A DNA stretch of 24,233 nucleotides from an uncultured Collinsella sp. (GTDB lineage Bacteria > Actinomycetota > Coriobacteriia > Coriobacteriales > Coriobacteriaceae). Shown here in pieces: positions 7,662-17,543 of the stretch. The translations under genes and the position numbers were made by a program. The stretch spans positions 1-24,233 of the forward strand of contig CATWVA010000027.1 of the NCBI GenBank assembly GCA_958354105.1. The letters run 5' to 3'. The notes below the pieces were generated by a model that was not told where the DNA came from, searched no databases, and worked only from the letters and a program-made list of their open reading frames with translations. Each line of letters begins with the position of its first letter. The first letter of the stretch is position 1.

Positions 7662-8665
7662 TGTTGTCCGCTCGCGAGCTCGCGCGTATCTTTTTCGAAG
7701 ACGAGTCGGACGAGGCTCGCATCGTTACTGCCGATGCGTTTGATGAGTGCGAGCACTTGGGTGCCGCATCGATCGCCATTGGCGTGTTCGATGGAGTTCA
7801 CCGTGGACACCAGGAACTCATCGAAGCGCTTGTCCTTGATGCCCGTGCCAATGGCTGCAAGGCGGTCGTGGTCACTTTCGATCCCGACCCGGACGTTGTG
7901 GTGAGCCCTTCGCCCGCTCAAAAATTGACGACGACGGCCGACCGTCTACATGCCTTGGCTCAGACCGGGGTCGATGCGGTGGTGGCCGTTCCCTTTACGC
8001 CTGAGGTTGCGGCACTCGATCATGTCGGTTTTCTCTCACTGCTGTCACGCGTGGTCGACATTCGTTCGATTCGCGTTGGCAGCGACTTTAGGCTGGGTCG
8101 CGGCGGTGCTTCTGGTGTTGCCGAGATGCGCGCCTGGGGTTCCGAGCACGGCGTTGACGTGTATGGTCACGACCTGCTTTGCGAGGGCGGTGAGGCCATT
8201 TGCGCCACCCGCATTCGTCATGAGCTGGGACAGGGCCATGTGGAGCTTGCTGCTGAGTTGCTCGGCCGCCCGTATATGCTGCGTGGCGGTGTTGTTCGCG
8301 GCCGTCATGAGGGTTCTGGCATGGGCTTTCCCACGGCAAACCTGCAGGTTCCCGACGGCATTCAGGTGCCTGCCGATGGTGTGTATGAGGGCCTGGTGCT
8401 CGTCGATGACACCGTATGGCCTGCTGCCGTTAACGTCGGCCTGCCGCCGACGTATGCTGACGATGCCGCTTCGGCGCATCTCGAAGCTAACTTAATTGGT
8501 TATACGGGCGACCTGTACGGCGCCTCGGTGTCGCTGGCGTTTACGCGCTGGCTGCGTCCCTCGCGTGTGTTCGATTCGTTGGATGAGTTGATCGCGACCG
8601 TCGAGGGTAATATCGAGGACATTCGTCACAACTTGGGTGAGCAGGGGGTGGGCATCCGTGATTAG
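7658..8665 (+). CDS. ribF: Bifunctional riboflavin kinase / FAD synthetase RibF
   Basis: RibF phosphorylates riboflavin to FMN and adenylates FMN to FAD. The N-terminal nucleotidyltransferase domain carries GVFDGVHRGH (42-51), the HxGH-type signature, followed by VVVTFDPDP, and later a basic stretch RVGSDFRLGRGG in the same domain. The C-terminal riboflavin kinase domain begins near residue 205 (MLRGGVVRGRHEGSG) with GFPTANL (about 223-229) binding ATP/Mg, and PADGVYEG. The 335-residue length is slightly long because of about 37 residues ahead of the first beta strand. Two tandem ATGs occur (7658 and 7661). The first overlaps the truB stop as ATGA. The 3' end overlaps dnaG by 8 bases. Confidence 0.94.
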   Translation: MMLSARELARIFFEDESDEARIVTADAFDECEHLGAASIAIGVFDGVHRGHQELIEALVLDARANGCKAVVVTFDPDPDVVVSPSPAQKLTTTADRLHALAQTGVDAVVAVPFTPEVAALDHVGFLSLLSRVVDIRSIRVGSDFRLGRGGASGVAEMRAWGSEHGVDVYGHDLLCEGGEAICATRIRHELGQGHVELAAELLGRPYMLRGGVVRGRHEGSGMGFPTANLQVPDGIQVPADGVYEGLVLVDDTVWPAAVNVGLPPTYADDAASAHLEANLIGYTGDLYGASVSLAFTRWLRPSRVFDSLDELIATVEGNIEDIRHNLGEQGVGIRD

Positions 8666-10766
8666 CGATGAGGAAAAAGACCAGGTACGCGCTGCGTCTG
8701 ACCTGGTTGCCATCGTGCAGGAAACGGTTGAGCTCAAGCCCCGTGGCCATGAGTTTTGGGGTTGCTGCCCCTTTCATGGCGAAAAGACGCCGTCCTTCCA
8801 CATTATCCCCTCCACGCAGGTGTGGCATTGTTTTGGCTGCGGCGAGGGTGGCGACGTCTTCACCTATATCATGAAGCGCGAGAACCTGAGCTTTCCCGAG
8901 TCAATCCGTTATTTGGCCGATCGCGCGGGTATTGAGCTGCACGACACTGGAGATCGTCGCGAGCGCGGTACCAAGCGTGCCCGCATCTACGATCTGTGCG
9001 CCGAGACCGCCCAGTTCTACCACACCATGCTTATGCGCGGTAAGGACGGTCGTCCACGCGAGTACTTTGCCAGCCGCGGCATGGGTGGCGACGTCTGCCG
9101 CCGCTACTGCCTGGGCTTTGCACCGGGTCGCAACGCGCTGGTGTCGCACCTGTCCCAGGCGGGTTTTATCCCGCAGGAGATGATCGACGCCAACGTTGCC
9201 GTGAGCCGCGGGCGCGGGCAGCTTGCCGACCGCTTCTACGACCGCGTGATGTTTCCCATCTTTGACGAGCAGGGTCACAACATTGCCTTTGGCGGGCGCA
9301 TCATGGGTGACGGCCAACCCAAGTACCTCAACACCGCCGAGACGAGCGTGTTCCATAAAAAGCGAAACCTCTATGGCTTTAACTGGGCCAAGGAGTTTAT
9401 CGTTGCGCAGGATACGGCCATCGTGGTGGAGGGCTATACCGATTGCATCGCCTGCTGGGAGGCGGGGATCAAAAACGTTGTCGCCACGCTGGGTACCGCG
9501 CTCACGGAGCATCACGTCAAGACGCTCACCCGCTTTGCTAAGCGCATCGTGTACATGTTCGACGGCGATGCGGCGGGACAGAAGGCCGCCCGCCGCGCGA
9601 TTCAGTTTATCGAGCAGGATTCGATGGATCTGCGCTGCGTGGTGCTGCCCGACGGCAACGATCCCATGGAGTTCATCACGGCGCACGGTGGAGAGGAGCT
9701 GCAGAAACGCATTGACGCTGCCGAGCCGCTTATGGACTTTGTCTACCGTTCGCTGCAGGAGTCGAGTGACATCACCACGCCGGGCGGTCGTGCCAAGGCG
9801 CTGGAGGACGCTCTCACGCTCATCTATCCGCTTCGTAACAGCTATATGATCGATACGTACTTTATCCAGATTGCCGATCTGCTGGGTTTGGATCTGGAGA
9901 CAGTGCGTGCGAGCTCGGGCCGCGTGTTTCGCGATGTCGCCAAGCGCGAGGATGCGGAGCGTCGCCGTGAGCAGAACTATGAACGCCAGCGGGCGCAAGC
10001 CGAGCGCTCTGGTTGCGCGGGCGGTCGGACGTCTGGTTCGCAGGGGGCATCTCGCGGTGCTTGGGCATCGGGCGCGACGCCGCCGGTGTCCGCGCCGGCC
10101 GAGGAAGAGCCGTACGACTATGTCCCGCTCGATGCCTACGGTGCCGCGCCCGTGGAGGCCGCCGACGACCTGCCGCCGATCGATGCGCCTGATGGTATGG
10201 GTGCTGTGCCTGTGGCTGACGGTTCGGGCGCACCGGCTGCCATGGCGCCGATGGTTCTTACTGATCTTGAGCGCAAGTCCTTGGCAGGGGAGCGCGAGCT
10301 GTTGACGATGCTTACGAGCTACCCCGACCTGTTCCGCACGTATGCCGACCGCATCTGCTCCATCGAGTGGGTTGACCCACGTCACGAGTCTATCGCATGG
10401 GCCGTGCTGGCAACGCCGCCGGGAACCGATCCGGCAGCCTGCATGGATGCGGCGCGCTCGGTGTGTCCCGAGGCGGCAACGCTTGTGAGTGCCGGGCGCA
10501 TCTCGGCGACGAGCAAGCACCCCACCGAGACGAATATCGTTTTTATGCTCGATACGCTCGAGCTCTACACCATCAAGCGGCGCATGCGTGCCGCACAGGC
10601 CAAGCTGCGCCAGGACCGTTCGCTCGACGATGAGGCCCGTCGCGCGCTGACCGTGCAGGCCGCGCAGGATTCGCAGCGTCAACGTGAACTGCAAAAGTCG
10701 ATCGGCGGCGTGGCGGACCCGTTCCGTTTGATTGGTCTGGAGGCCGCAGGCACCGAACAGGCCTAG
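8658..10766 (+). CDS. dnaG: DNA primase DnaG
   Basis: DnaG makes RNA primers at the replication fork and docks on the DnaB helicase. From the GTG at 8658 (702 residues) it shows a CHC2 zinc finger (C37, H40, C58, C61), the catalytic RNAP core, a TOPRIM domain with EGYTD (258-262) and DGD (302-304) metal-binding motifs, and a C-terminal helicase-interaction domain from about residue 535. Between the core and the C-terminal domain lies a low-complexity Gly/Ala/Pro/Asp-rich linker (about 425-533). GTG 8658 was preferred because AGGGGGTG (8643-8650) lies about eight bases upstream. An in-frame GTG at 8637 would add seven residues but has no binding site. The start overlaps ribF by 8 bases. Confidence 0.95.
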   Translation: MISDEEKDQVRAASDLVAIVQETVELKPRGHEFWGCCPFHGEKTPSFHIIPSTQVWHCFGCGEGGDVFTYIMKRENLSFPESIRYLADRAGIELHDTGDRRERGTKRARIYDLCAETAQFYHTMLMRGKDGRPREYFASRGMGGDVCRRYCLGFAPGRNALVSHLSQAGFIPQEMIDANVAVSRGRGQLADRFYDRVMFPIFDEQGHNIAFGGRIMGDGQPKYLNTAETSVFHKKRNLYGFNWAKEFIVAQDTAIVVEGYTDCIACWEAGIKNVVATLGTALTEHHVKTLTRFAKRIVYMFDGDAAGQKAARRAIQFIEQDSMDLRCVVLPDGNDPMEFITAHGGEELQKRIDAAEPLMDFVYRSLQESSDITTPGGRAKALEDALTLIYPLRNSYMIDTYFIQIADLLGLDLETVRASSGRVFRDVAKREDAERRREQNYERQRAQAERSGCAGGRTSGSQGASRGAWASGATPPVSAPAEEEPYDYVPLDAYGAAPVEAADDLPPIDAPDGMGAVPVADGSGAPAAMAPMVLTDLERKSLAGERELLTMLTSYPDLFRTYADRICSIEWVDPRHESIAWAVLATPPGTDPAACMDAARSVCPEAATLVSAGRISATSKHPTETNIVFMLDTLELYTIKRRMRAAQAKLRQDRSLDDEARRALTVQAAQDSQRQRELQKSIGGVADPFRLIGLEAAGTEQA

Positions 10767-10818
10767 ATGTTGTGGTCAACCAGCGTATTCTCGCCTATAT
10801 CCAGTCCTCTTTTTGGGT

Positions 10819-10830
10819 ATAGACGTCTAT
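10819..10830. promoter_or_regulatory. Perfect 12-base palindrome upstream of rpoD
   Basis: ATAGACGTCTAT reads the same on both strands. It lies where a -35 box or spacer would be, ending five bases before the extended -10 of the rpoD promoter. That makes it a candidate operator for a dimeric regulator. A 12-base perfect palindrome at this position is unlikely by chance but not impossible. Confidence 0.5.
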
Positions 10831-10835
10831 GTGTG

Positions 10836-10844
10836 TGCTAAAGT
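10836..10844 (+). promoter_or_regulatory. Extended -10 promoter of rpoD
   Basis: TGC followed by TAAAGT (10839-10844) is an extended -10 element. No good -35 box is found 16-18 bases upstream; that space is occupied by the palindrome. Transcription would start near 10851, at a short inverted repeat AGTCC-TGT-GGACT (10849-10861) just ahead of the gene. Confidence 0.5.
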
Positions 10845-10876
10845 ATTGAGTCCTGTGGACTATGAAGGGAGAATCT

Positions 10877-12226
<1,350 letters not shown>

Positions 12227-12235
12227 TCAAGCAAG

Positions 12236-12270
12236 AAGCGCCCTCAAGCACATCCGCTCGGGGGCGCTTT
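12236..12270 (+). terminator. Terminator hairpin after rpoD
   Basis: AAGCGCCC (12236-12243) pairs with GGGCGCTT (12262-12269). The stem continues inward through T-G, C-G, one mismatch, then AGC/GCT around a loop ACATCC. Only three T residues follow, so termination may be partial. It lies 10 bases after the rpoD stop. Confidence 0.7.
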
Positions 12271-12329
12271 CATGTAGTCGTTGGGGACGTTCTTAAACGA
12301 CTAGGTCGGAAAAATTCTCAAAAAAGTTC

Positions 12330-12357
12330 TTGCCCTGAGCTGATTCGTCCGTATAAT
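12330..12357 (+). promoter_or_regulatory. Promoter of tRNA-Asn
   Basis: A -35-like TTGCCC (12330-12335), a 16-base spacer and a perfect consensus -10 TATAAT (12352-12357) lie about 30 bases before the tRNA. This is the strongest -10 box in the window, as expected for a stable RNA gene. Confidence 0.75.
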
Positions 12358-12387
12358 AAATTTCGTTGCTTGAGAGCACGCACCTAT

Positions 12388-12462
12388 TCCTCGGTAGCTC
12401 AATGGTAGAGCACGCGGCTGTTAACCGCGCTGTTGTAGGTTCGAGTCCTACCCGGGGAGCCA
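12388..12462 (+). tRNA. tRNA-Asn, anticodon GTT, CCA encoded
   Basis: The acceptor arm TCCTCGG (12388-12394) pairs with CCGGGGA (12452-12458), with one wobble. The D arm is GCTC/GAGC. The anticodon arm CGCGG/CCGCG encloses the loop CTGTTAA with anticodon GTT. The T arm is GTAGG/CCTAC around TTCGAGT. Discriminator G is followed by an encoded CCA (12460-12462). It decodes AAC and AAU. It stands alone, with its own promoter and terminator. Confidence 0.97.
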
Positions 12463-12468
12463 GGTTGT

Positions 12469-12499
12469 AAAACCCGTCGCTTATGCGGCGGGTTTTTTT
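12469..12499 (+). terminator. Intrinsic terminator after tRNA-Asn
   Basis: AAAACCCGTCGC (12469-12480) pairs with GCGGCGGGTTTT (12485-12496) with one T-G wobble and a TTAT loop, followed by a run of seven T. It is a textbook rho-independent terminator ending the tRNA transcript. Confidence 0.9.
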
Positions 12500-12656
12500 A
12501 TGCCGCGACCACTTGACTCGAACGTTGCCATATCAACATTTCGTGTCGAGGATGTAATCCCGCGACCCACCACCTCAACATGGCGCGGTCGTTGTAGAAT
12601 AATGTAATGATTGCTCCCACGACATGGTGCCGCGAGCACCAGATAAGGAGATTCTT

Positions 12657-13013
12657 GTGTCTGAGACCATTAACGGCAGCCTGAGCGTCTCGAACGACGT
12701 TATTGCCGATATTGCCGGTTATGCCGCGATGACGTGCTATGGCGTCGTCGGTATGGCTGAGCAGCTCCAAGGCGCCGAGAGCGTGCGCCTGCTTGCCGGT
12801 CAGCGCCTCCGCAAGGGCGTGCTTGTCTCCGCCGACGAGAACGGCCTTACGGTCGATCTTCACGTCGTGCTCGAGAACGGCGTCAACATGAAGTCCGTCT
12901 GCCACAATCTTTCGAGCTCCGTTGCCTTCACCCTGCAGGAGATCGCCCAGATCGATCCCGCCAGCCTTAAGATCGGCATCCATATCGACGCGCTCAAGAG
13001 CCGTCTGAACTAG
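12657..13013 (+). CDS. Asp23/Gls24 family envelope stress-type protein (YloU-like)
   Basis: The 118-residue protein belongs to the Asp23/Gls24 family (DUF322), small cytoplasmic or membrane-associated proteins linked to envelope stress and alkaline shock in Gram-positives. The family pattern is visible: GSLSVSNDVIADIAGYAAMTCYGVVGM near the N-terminus, a central GVLVSADENGLTVDLHVVLENGVNM, and a C-terminal amphipathic segment. The GTG at 12657 was chosen because AAGGAG lies six bases upstream. The frame is open further upstream to 12624 without a binding site. It directly precedes fakA, the same pairing as yloU-yloV in Bacillus, so the two are probably cotranscribed. Promoter not clear: a TAGAAT at 12595-12600 is a weak candidate. 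Molecular role is not known for the family. Confidence 0.88.
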   Translation: MSETINGSLSVSNDVIADIAGYAAMTCYGVVGMAEQLQGAESVRLLAGQRLRKGVLVSADENGLTVDLHVVLENGVNMKSVCHNLSSSVAFTLQEIAQIDPASLKIGIHIDALKSRLN

Positions 13014-13040
13014 CATCCGAAAACGGAGATTCAAATACCC

Positions 13041-14702
13041 ATGATTGCAAAGACCATTCGCACCTGTTTTCCGATCGCTGCGGCTGCCGTTTCCGACAAG
13101 GCCGAGGAGATCAATAAGCTCAACGTCTTCCCCGTACCCGACGGTGACACCGGCACCAACATGTCGCTCACGCTCGCCTCGGTGACCAAGGAGCTCTCCG
13201 CCCTTCCCGCCGACGCCGACATGGAGGCCATTGCCGGCGCCATCACCCACGGCTCCCTGATGGGCGCCCGCGGTAACTCCGGCGTCATTACCTCGCAGAT
13301 TCTTCGCGGCGTGGCTGAGGGTCTTGTCTCCGCCGACGAGCCCATTACGTCCGCCAACATCGCCTATGCGTTCCGTCGTGCCGTCAAGGTCGCCTTCCAG
13401 GCCGTCCGCAAGCCTATCGAGGGCACGATCCTCACGGTGCTGCGCGATGTCTCGACCAAGGCCGACGAGTGCGAGAAGAAGAAGTTCTCGGCCGAGGACG
13501 CGCTCGATGCCATCGTCGTCGAGGCATATCAGTCTGTCGCCCGCACGCCCGACCTGCTGCCCGTCCTCAAAGAGAACGGCGTGGTCGACTCCGGCGCCTT
13601 CGGCTTTGCCATCTTCCTTGAGAACTTTGTTGCCGCCGCGCTTGGCCGCAGCACCGTGGTCGAGGATTTCTCCGCCACGTTTGATTCCGCAGGCTCTGCC
13701 CGCGACGCGGCCCTTGGTCGTGTTGAGATCGAAGCCAACGACGACTGGGAGGGCTCGGAGTTCCGCTACTGCAACGAGTTCCTCTTTAAGGCCGACGCCC
13801 CGTTTGACGAGGACGAGTGCCTTAAGTTCCTAGGCTCCATGGGCGACTGTGAGCTGCTCGTGGGCGCTTATCCCGACTACAAGATCCATGTGCACTCCAA
13901 CACCCCCAACTTGGTGCTCGAGCACATGCTGCAGCTCGGTCAGATCTATGAGGTCTTTATCCACAACATGGAGATGGAGGCCCACGACCGTACCGCCAAG
14001 ATCCACGAGGATCAGGAAAAGGCCGCCGAGCCCGCGAAGGCCCTGGGCTTTGTCGCCGTTGCCGCTGGGTCCGGCGAGGCAGACATCCTCAAGTCCCTCG
14101 GCGTCGACGTGATCGTCTCGGGTGGCCAGACCATGAACCCCTCGACCGCAGACCTGCTGGGCGCCGTCGACCAGGTCAACGCGACCTCGGTCATCATTCT
14201 GCCCAACAACGGCAACATCCGCATGGCCGCTGAGGCCGCTGCCTCAGCCTGCACCGACAAGAAGGTCGCCGTCGTTCCCACCAAGACCGTTCCTCAGGCC
14301 TTCTCCGCGCTGTTCGCGGTCCTGCCCGATTCCGAGCTCGAGGACGCCGTCGCCGCCATGGTCGACGCCATCAGCGAGGTCCGCGATGGCGAGGTCACCC
14401 GCGCCGTGCGCGATTCCAGCGCCTCTGACGGCTCTCCGATTCACTCCGGTGACGTCATGGGTATCATCGCCGGCTCCATCGACGTGGTCGGCTCCGACGT
14501 GAAGCAGGTCACGCTCGATTGCATCAACCGTATGCAGGAGGAAGAGGAGGGCGACGCGCTGACGATTCTGGCCGGCGAGGAGCTGTCCGATGAGGCCTTC
14601 CAGGAGATCGTCGACGCTATCGAGGAGGCTCAGCCCGATCTGGAGATCGACGCCCATCGTGGCGAGCAGCCGCTCTATCCCGTGATCTTCTCGATCGAGT
14701 AG
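13041..14702 (+). CDS. fakA: DAK2-domain fatty acid kinase FakA (YloV)
   Basis: FakA phosphorylates fatty acids held by a FakB (DegV-family) carrier, making acyl-phosphate that can feed phospholipid synthesis via PlsX/PlsY. The 553 residues match the usual length. The N-terminal DAK2 (DhaL-type) nucleotide-binding domain shows NVFPVPDGDTGTNMS with D34 and D36 as probable Mg ligands, and GARGNSGVITSQILRG (75-90). The C-terminal part ends in a YPVIFSIE motif typical of YloV proteins. No fakB lies in this window. The start ATG follows the Asp23 gene by 27 bases, with GGAG at a rather long 12-base spacing. The later presence of plsX in the same region fits a lipid-recycling role. Function of this homologue is inferred from the family. 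Confidence 0.88.
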   Translation: MIAKTIRTCFPIAAAAVSDKAEEINKLNVFPVPDGDTGTNMSLTLASVTKELSALPADADMEAIAGAITHGSLMGARGNSGVITSQILRGVAEGLVSADEPITSANIAYAFRRAVKVAFQAVRKPIEGTILTVLRDVSTKADECEKKKFSAEDALDAIVVEAYQSVARTPDLLPVLKENGVVDSGAFGFAIFLENFVAAALGRSTVVEDFSATFDSAGSARDAALGRVEIEANDDWEGSEFRYCNEFLFKADAPFDEDECLKFLGSMGDCELLVGAYPDYKIHVHSNTPNLVLEHMLQLGQIYEVFIHNMEMEAHDRTAKIHEDQEKAAEPAKALGFVAVAAGSGEADILKSLGVDVIVSGGQTMNPSTADLLGAVDQVNATSVIILPNNGNIRMAAEAAASACTDKKVAVVPTKTVPQAFSALFAVLPDSELEDAVAAMVDAISEVRDGEVTRAVRDSSASDGSPIHSGDVMGIIAGSIDVVGSDVKQVTLDCINRMQEEEEGDALTILAGEELSDEAFQEIVDAIEEAQPDLEIDAHRGEQPLYPVIFSIE

Positions 14703-14712
14703 GCAACTGCCT

Positions 14713-16890
14713 ATGTCCGAACTGTGCTCCGTGCCGCGCGTCTCGGAGCGCTTTGCCCATAGCAATGCGCTCGACGAGGATATCGCGCGACTCAAATATG
14801 TTTCGGGTAAACGTGAGGAGGCCCTTCGCCGTCTGGGAATTCGGACGGTGGGGGACCTCCTTCTCCATATCCCTCATCGATACCTGGACTTTACGCGCTC
14901 CTGGTCCATCGAGATGGCGCCCATCGGTACCGTGTGCACCATCATCGCCACGGTCGACCGTATCGTCCAAAAGCAGCCGCGTCCGCGCATGCAGGTGACC
15001 GAGGTCTCACTCGTTGATGAGACGGGCGTGCTGCAGGTCGCCTTTTTCCGCCAGCCCTGGATTGCCCAGCAGCTTAAGCAGGGCGACCGCCTGGCTGTGA
15101 TGGGTAAGGTCGAGTTTGCCTACGGCTTTAAGCAGATGGCCTCGCCGCACTTTGAAAAGCTTGAGGAAGGGCGCGCCGCAGGCACTATTCTGCCGGTCCA
15201 TTATGTGAGTGATGGCGTGAGCCAGGCGTGGATGCGCCGCATCGTAAGTGGCGCGCTCGAGGTCATCGGCAATCCCTTTGATCCCATTCCGGCACGCTTA
15301 CGCGTTAAGCGTCGCCTGATGAGCAATGCCCGTGCGTTGCGATCGATCCACTTTCCCTCGAGCATGGCTGAACGCGATATCGCGCGCGCACGGCTTGCCT
15401 ACGAGGAGTGCCTCTACCTGCAGTTGGCGCTGCGCCTGCGCAACGACGGCGGCCTGGTCGATGTGGTGCCCTACACCCACGCCGCGGGCGAGCACCTGGC
15501 CGCGCTCAAGCAGGCCCTGCCGTTTTCGCTGAGCGACGAGCAGGAGGCCGCGTTCCAAGATATCCTGCGCGATATGTGCGATGGCAGGCGCGTGATGAAC
15601 CGCCTGCTGCTGGGCGATGTCGGTACCGGCAAGACCGCTGTTGCCGCCTGCGCGCTGGCTGTGGCTGCCGATAGCGGCACGCAGGCCTGCGTTATGGCGC
15701 CTACGGGCGTGCTGGCGCGTCAATATGCCGATAAGACCGGCCCCTTGCTCTCGCAGGCTGGCATGACCTGGGCGCTCCTGACGGGTGCCACGCCGGCGGC
15801 CGAGCGCGAGCGGATCCATGCCCGTCTGGAATCGGGCGAGCTCGACGTCCTCTTTGGCACCCACGCGGTGCTTTCGGATGACGTTGCGTTCAAGCATCTG
15901 TCGCTCGTGGTCATCGATGAACAGCACCGGTTTGGCGTCGGCCAACGCAACGCCCTGCGTGCGAAGGGACCCGGTGCCGATCTGCTCGTTATGACGGCAA
16001 CGCCCATCCCACGTACGCTGGCGCTTTCGGTCTACGGCGATCTGGACACGAGCATCATCCGCCATCGGCCCGTCCCTGGCGCTGGCGTGACGACACGCGT
16101 GCTTACCGAGTCGAGCCGCGACCTTGCCTATGGCGCCATCCGCGAGGCGCATGAAAAGGGTCAGCAGGCCTACGTGATATGCCCGCTCGTGGAGCCGAGT
16201 GACTCGGCCGATGATCTGGAGGACGTGCCCGGTATCGCCCGCGACGACGAGGGCCGCGTGACGGTCCCCGTGCCGCTGCACGATACGGCGACCGAGCTCG
16301 ATCGCCTGCGTCTGGCGTTGCCGGGTCTTGCCATCGAGCGCCTTCACGGCCGCATGCCAGCGGGGGAGAAGGACCAGGTTATCGATGCCTTCAAGCGTGG
16401 CGAGATCGACGTTCTCGTCTCGACTACGGTGGTCGAGGTGGGCGTCGACGTGCCCAACGCCACCGTCATGGTCATCGAGAATGGCGAGCGCTTTGGGTTG
16501 GCGGCCTTGCACCAGCTGCGCGGGCGCGTGGGCCGCGGCAGCGTGTCGGGCACGTGCCTGGTCATGACGCACTCCAAGGGCAACGGCGGCGCTTCGGCAG
16601 CACAAGATCGCCTGCAGTCGCTCGAAAAAACCTCGGACGGCTTTACGCTCGCCCAGATGGATCTGCGTTTGCGCCACGAGGGTGAGATTCTTGGCTACCG
16701 TCAGCATGGCGGCGTGACCCTGCGCTTTGTGGACCTGGACGCCGACGAGGAATTGATCGAATGGGCCCATTTGGACGCGGTCGAGCTCTTGCGGTATGCT
16801 TGCAACCTTGACTCTGTGGCGACGCGCCCCCTACGCGATGCGGTCGCCATGCGGTATCGACATATCTTTAAGGAGGTCAGCGGAGGATGA
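14713..16890 (+). CDS. recG: ATP-dependent DNA helicase RecG
   Basis: RecG is a superfamily 2 helicase that remodels stalled replication forks and Holliday junctions. The 725 residues comprise an N-terminal wedge/OB-fold domain (about 70-180), a first helicase domain with Walker A GDVGTGKT (301-308) and DEQH (402-405), the TATPIPRTL motif near 430, a second helicase domain with VSTTVVEVGVDVPNA and QLRGRVGRG (motif VI), and a C-terminal TRG-type region. Length is slightly above the typical 690. The ATG at 14713 lies 10 bases after the fakA stop with only a weak binding site. The 3' end overlaps rsmD by 4 bases (ATGA). The recG position after yloU-yloV is shared with Bacillus. Confidence 0.95.
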   Translation: MSELCSVPRVSERFAHSNALDEDIARLKYVSGKREEALRRLGIRTVGDLLLHIPHRYLDFTRSWSIEMAPIGTVCTIIATVDRIVQKQPRPRMQVTEVSLVDETGVLQVAFFRQPWIAQQLKQGDRLAVMGKVEFAYGFKQMASPHFEKLEEGRAAGTILPVHYVSDGVSQAWMRRIVSGALEVIGNPFDPIPARLRVKRRLMSNARALRSIHFPSSMAERDIARARLAYEECLYLQLALRLRNDGGLVDVVPYTHAAGEHLAALKQALPFSLSDEQEAAFQDILRDMCDGRRVMNRLLLGDVGTGKTAVAACALAVAADSGTQACVMAPTGVLARQYADKTGPLLSQAGMTWALLTGATPAAERERIHARLESGELDVLFGTHAVLSDDVAFKHLSLVVIDEQHRFGVGQRNALRAKGPGADLLVMTATPIPRTLALSVYGDLDTSIIRHRPVPGAGVTTRVLTESSRDLAYGAIREAHEKGQQAYVICPLVEPSDSADDLEDVPGIARDDEGRVTVPVPLHDTATELDRLRLALPGLAIERLHGRMPAGEKDQVIDAFKRGEIDVLVSTTVVEVGVDVPNATVMVIENGERFGLAALHQLRGRVGRGSVSGTCLVMTHSKGNGGASAAQDRLQSLEKTSDGFTLAQMDLRLRHEGEILGYRQHGGVTLRFVDLDADEELIEWAHLDAVELLRYACNLDSVATRPLRDAVAMRYRHIFKEVSGG

Positions 16891-17543
16891 GAATCATCGG
16901 CGGCGAATGGCGCGGTCGTAAGATCGAGGAGCCCCGTGGTCGCGATGTCACCCGCCCCACGACTGATCGCGTGCGCGAGGCGTGCGCATCTATGGTCATG
17001 TCGGCATTCGACTTCGATTTGGACGAGGTTCGTGTGCTGGACGCCTTTGGCGGCTCCGGTGCCTTAGGGTTAGAGATGCTCTCTCGTGGGGCCCGCTCGC
17101 TTACGACGTTCGAGATCGATCGGAATGCCGCGCGGCTCATTACCAAGAATATCGAGTCGCTCTGCCGTGACCGTGCGCGTTGGCGCGTGGTAACGGGCGA
17201 CATGCTGGTGAGTGCCTCGCGCGGTCGTGTGCCGGGCGGCCCCTTTGATCTGGTCCTGCTCGACCCTCCCTATGCTTTTGGTGCCGAACCAGTCGAGGTG
17301 CTGCTGCAGAACCTGGCTCAGCAGGGTCTGCTTGCACCTGGCGCTTATGCCCTGTTTGAGCATGCCGCCGCCGATGCGGGCGCGCATCCGGCAGGCTTTG
17401 AGATCGTACGTGAGAAGCGCTACGGCATTACCTCGGTCGACCTGCTTCGTTGGGTCGGCGATGACGATGGTGAGGGCGATAGCGCCTGCACCGATGCTGA
17501 CAACAACGATGTCACGACGGTTCAGGAGGACGCCCATGAGTGA
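16887..17543 (+). CDS. rsmD: 16S rRNA (guanine(966)-N2)-methyltransferase RsmD
   Basis: RsmD methylates G966 of 16S rRNA on assembled 30S subunits using S-adenosylmethionine. The 218 residues show the N-terminal GGEWRGRKI and RPTTDRVREA motifs, the SAM-binding DAFGGSGALGLE (52-63), and the catalytic LLDPPYAFG with DPPY at 126-129. The protein carries an acidic C-terminal extension (about 190-218) rich in Asp/Glu/Thr, beyond the usual end of the family. Two binding sites precede it: AAGGAGG (16870-16876) at good spacing and another GGAGG adjacent to the start. It overlaps recG by 4 bases and coaD by 8 bases. The rsmD-coaD pair is very common in bacteria. Confidence 0.94.
   Translation: MRIIGGEWRGRKIEEPRGRDVTRPTTDRVREACASMVMSAFDFDLDEVRVLDAFGGSGALGLEMLSRGARSLTTFEIDRNAARLITKNIESLCRDRARWRVVTGDMLVSASRGRVPGGPFDLVLLDPPYAFGAEPVEVLLQNLAQQGLLAPGAYALFEHAAADAGAHPAGFEIVREKRYGITSVDLLRWVGDDDGEGDSACTDADNNDVTTVQEDAHE

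Noticed and set aside
12500..12656. Possible inverted repeat with GCGACC/GGTCG elements between tRNA-Asn and the Asp23 gene
   Set aside because: The arms (near 12503-12511 and 12582-12592) are about 80 bases apart and pair only partly. Too weak to report as a structure or attachment site, and no integrase or duplicated tRNA end is present.
15298..16770. Long open frame on the minus strand inside recG (490 codons)
   Set aside because: It lies wholly opposite a well-supported RecG with all helicase motifs. High-GC codon bias produces such antisense frames, and the translation shows no recognisable domain. The same applies to long minus frames opposite dnaG (8901-10694), infB (2502-3929 and 3984-5126) and nrnA (5574-6851).
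17212..17535. Extended start for CoaD inside rsmD
   Set aside because: The 108 extra residues are Arg/Ser/Pro-rich out-of-frame translation of rsmD. The ATG at 17536 has AGGAGGA and starts a normal-length CoaD.
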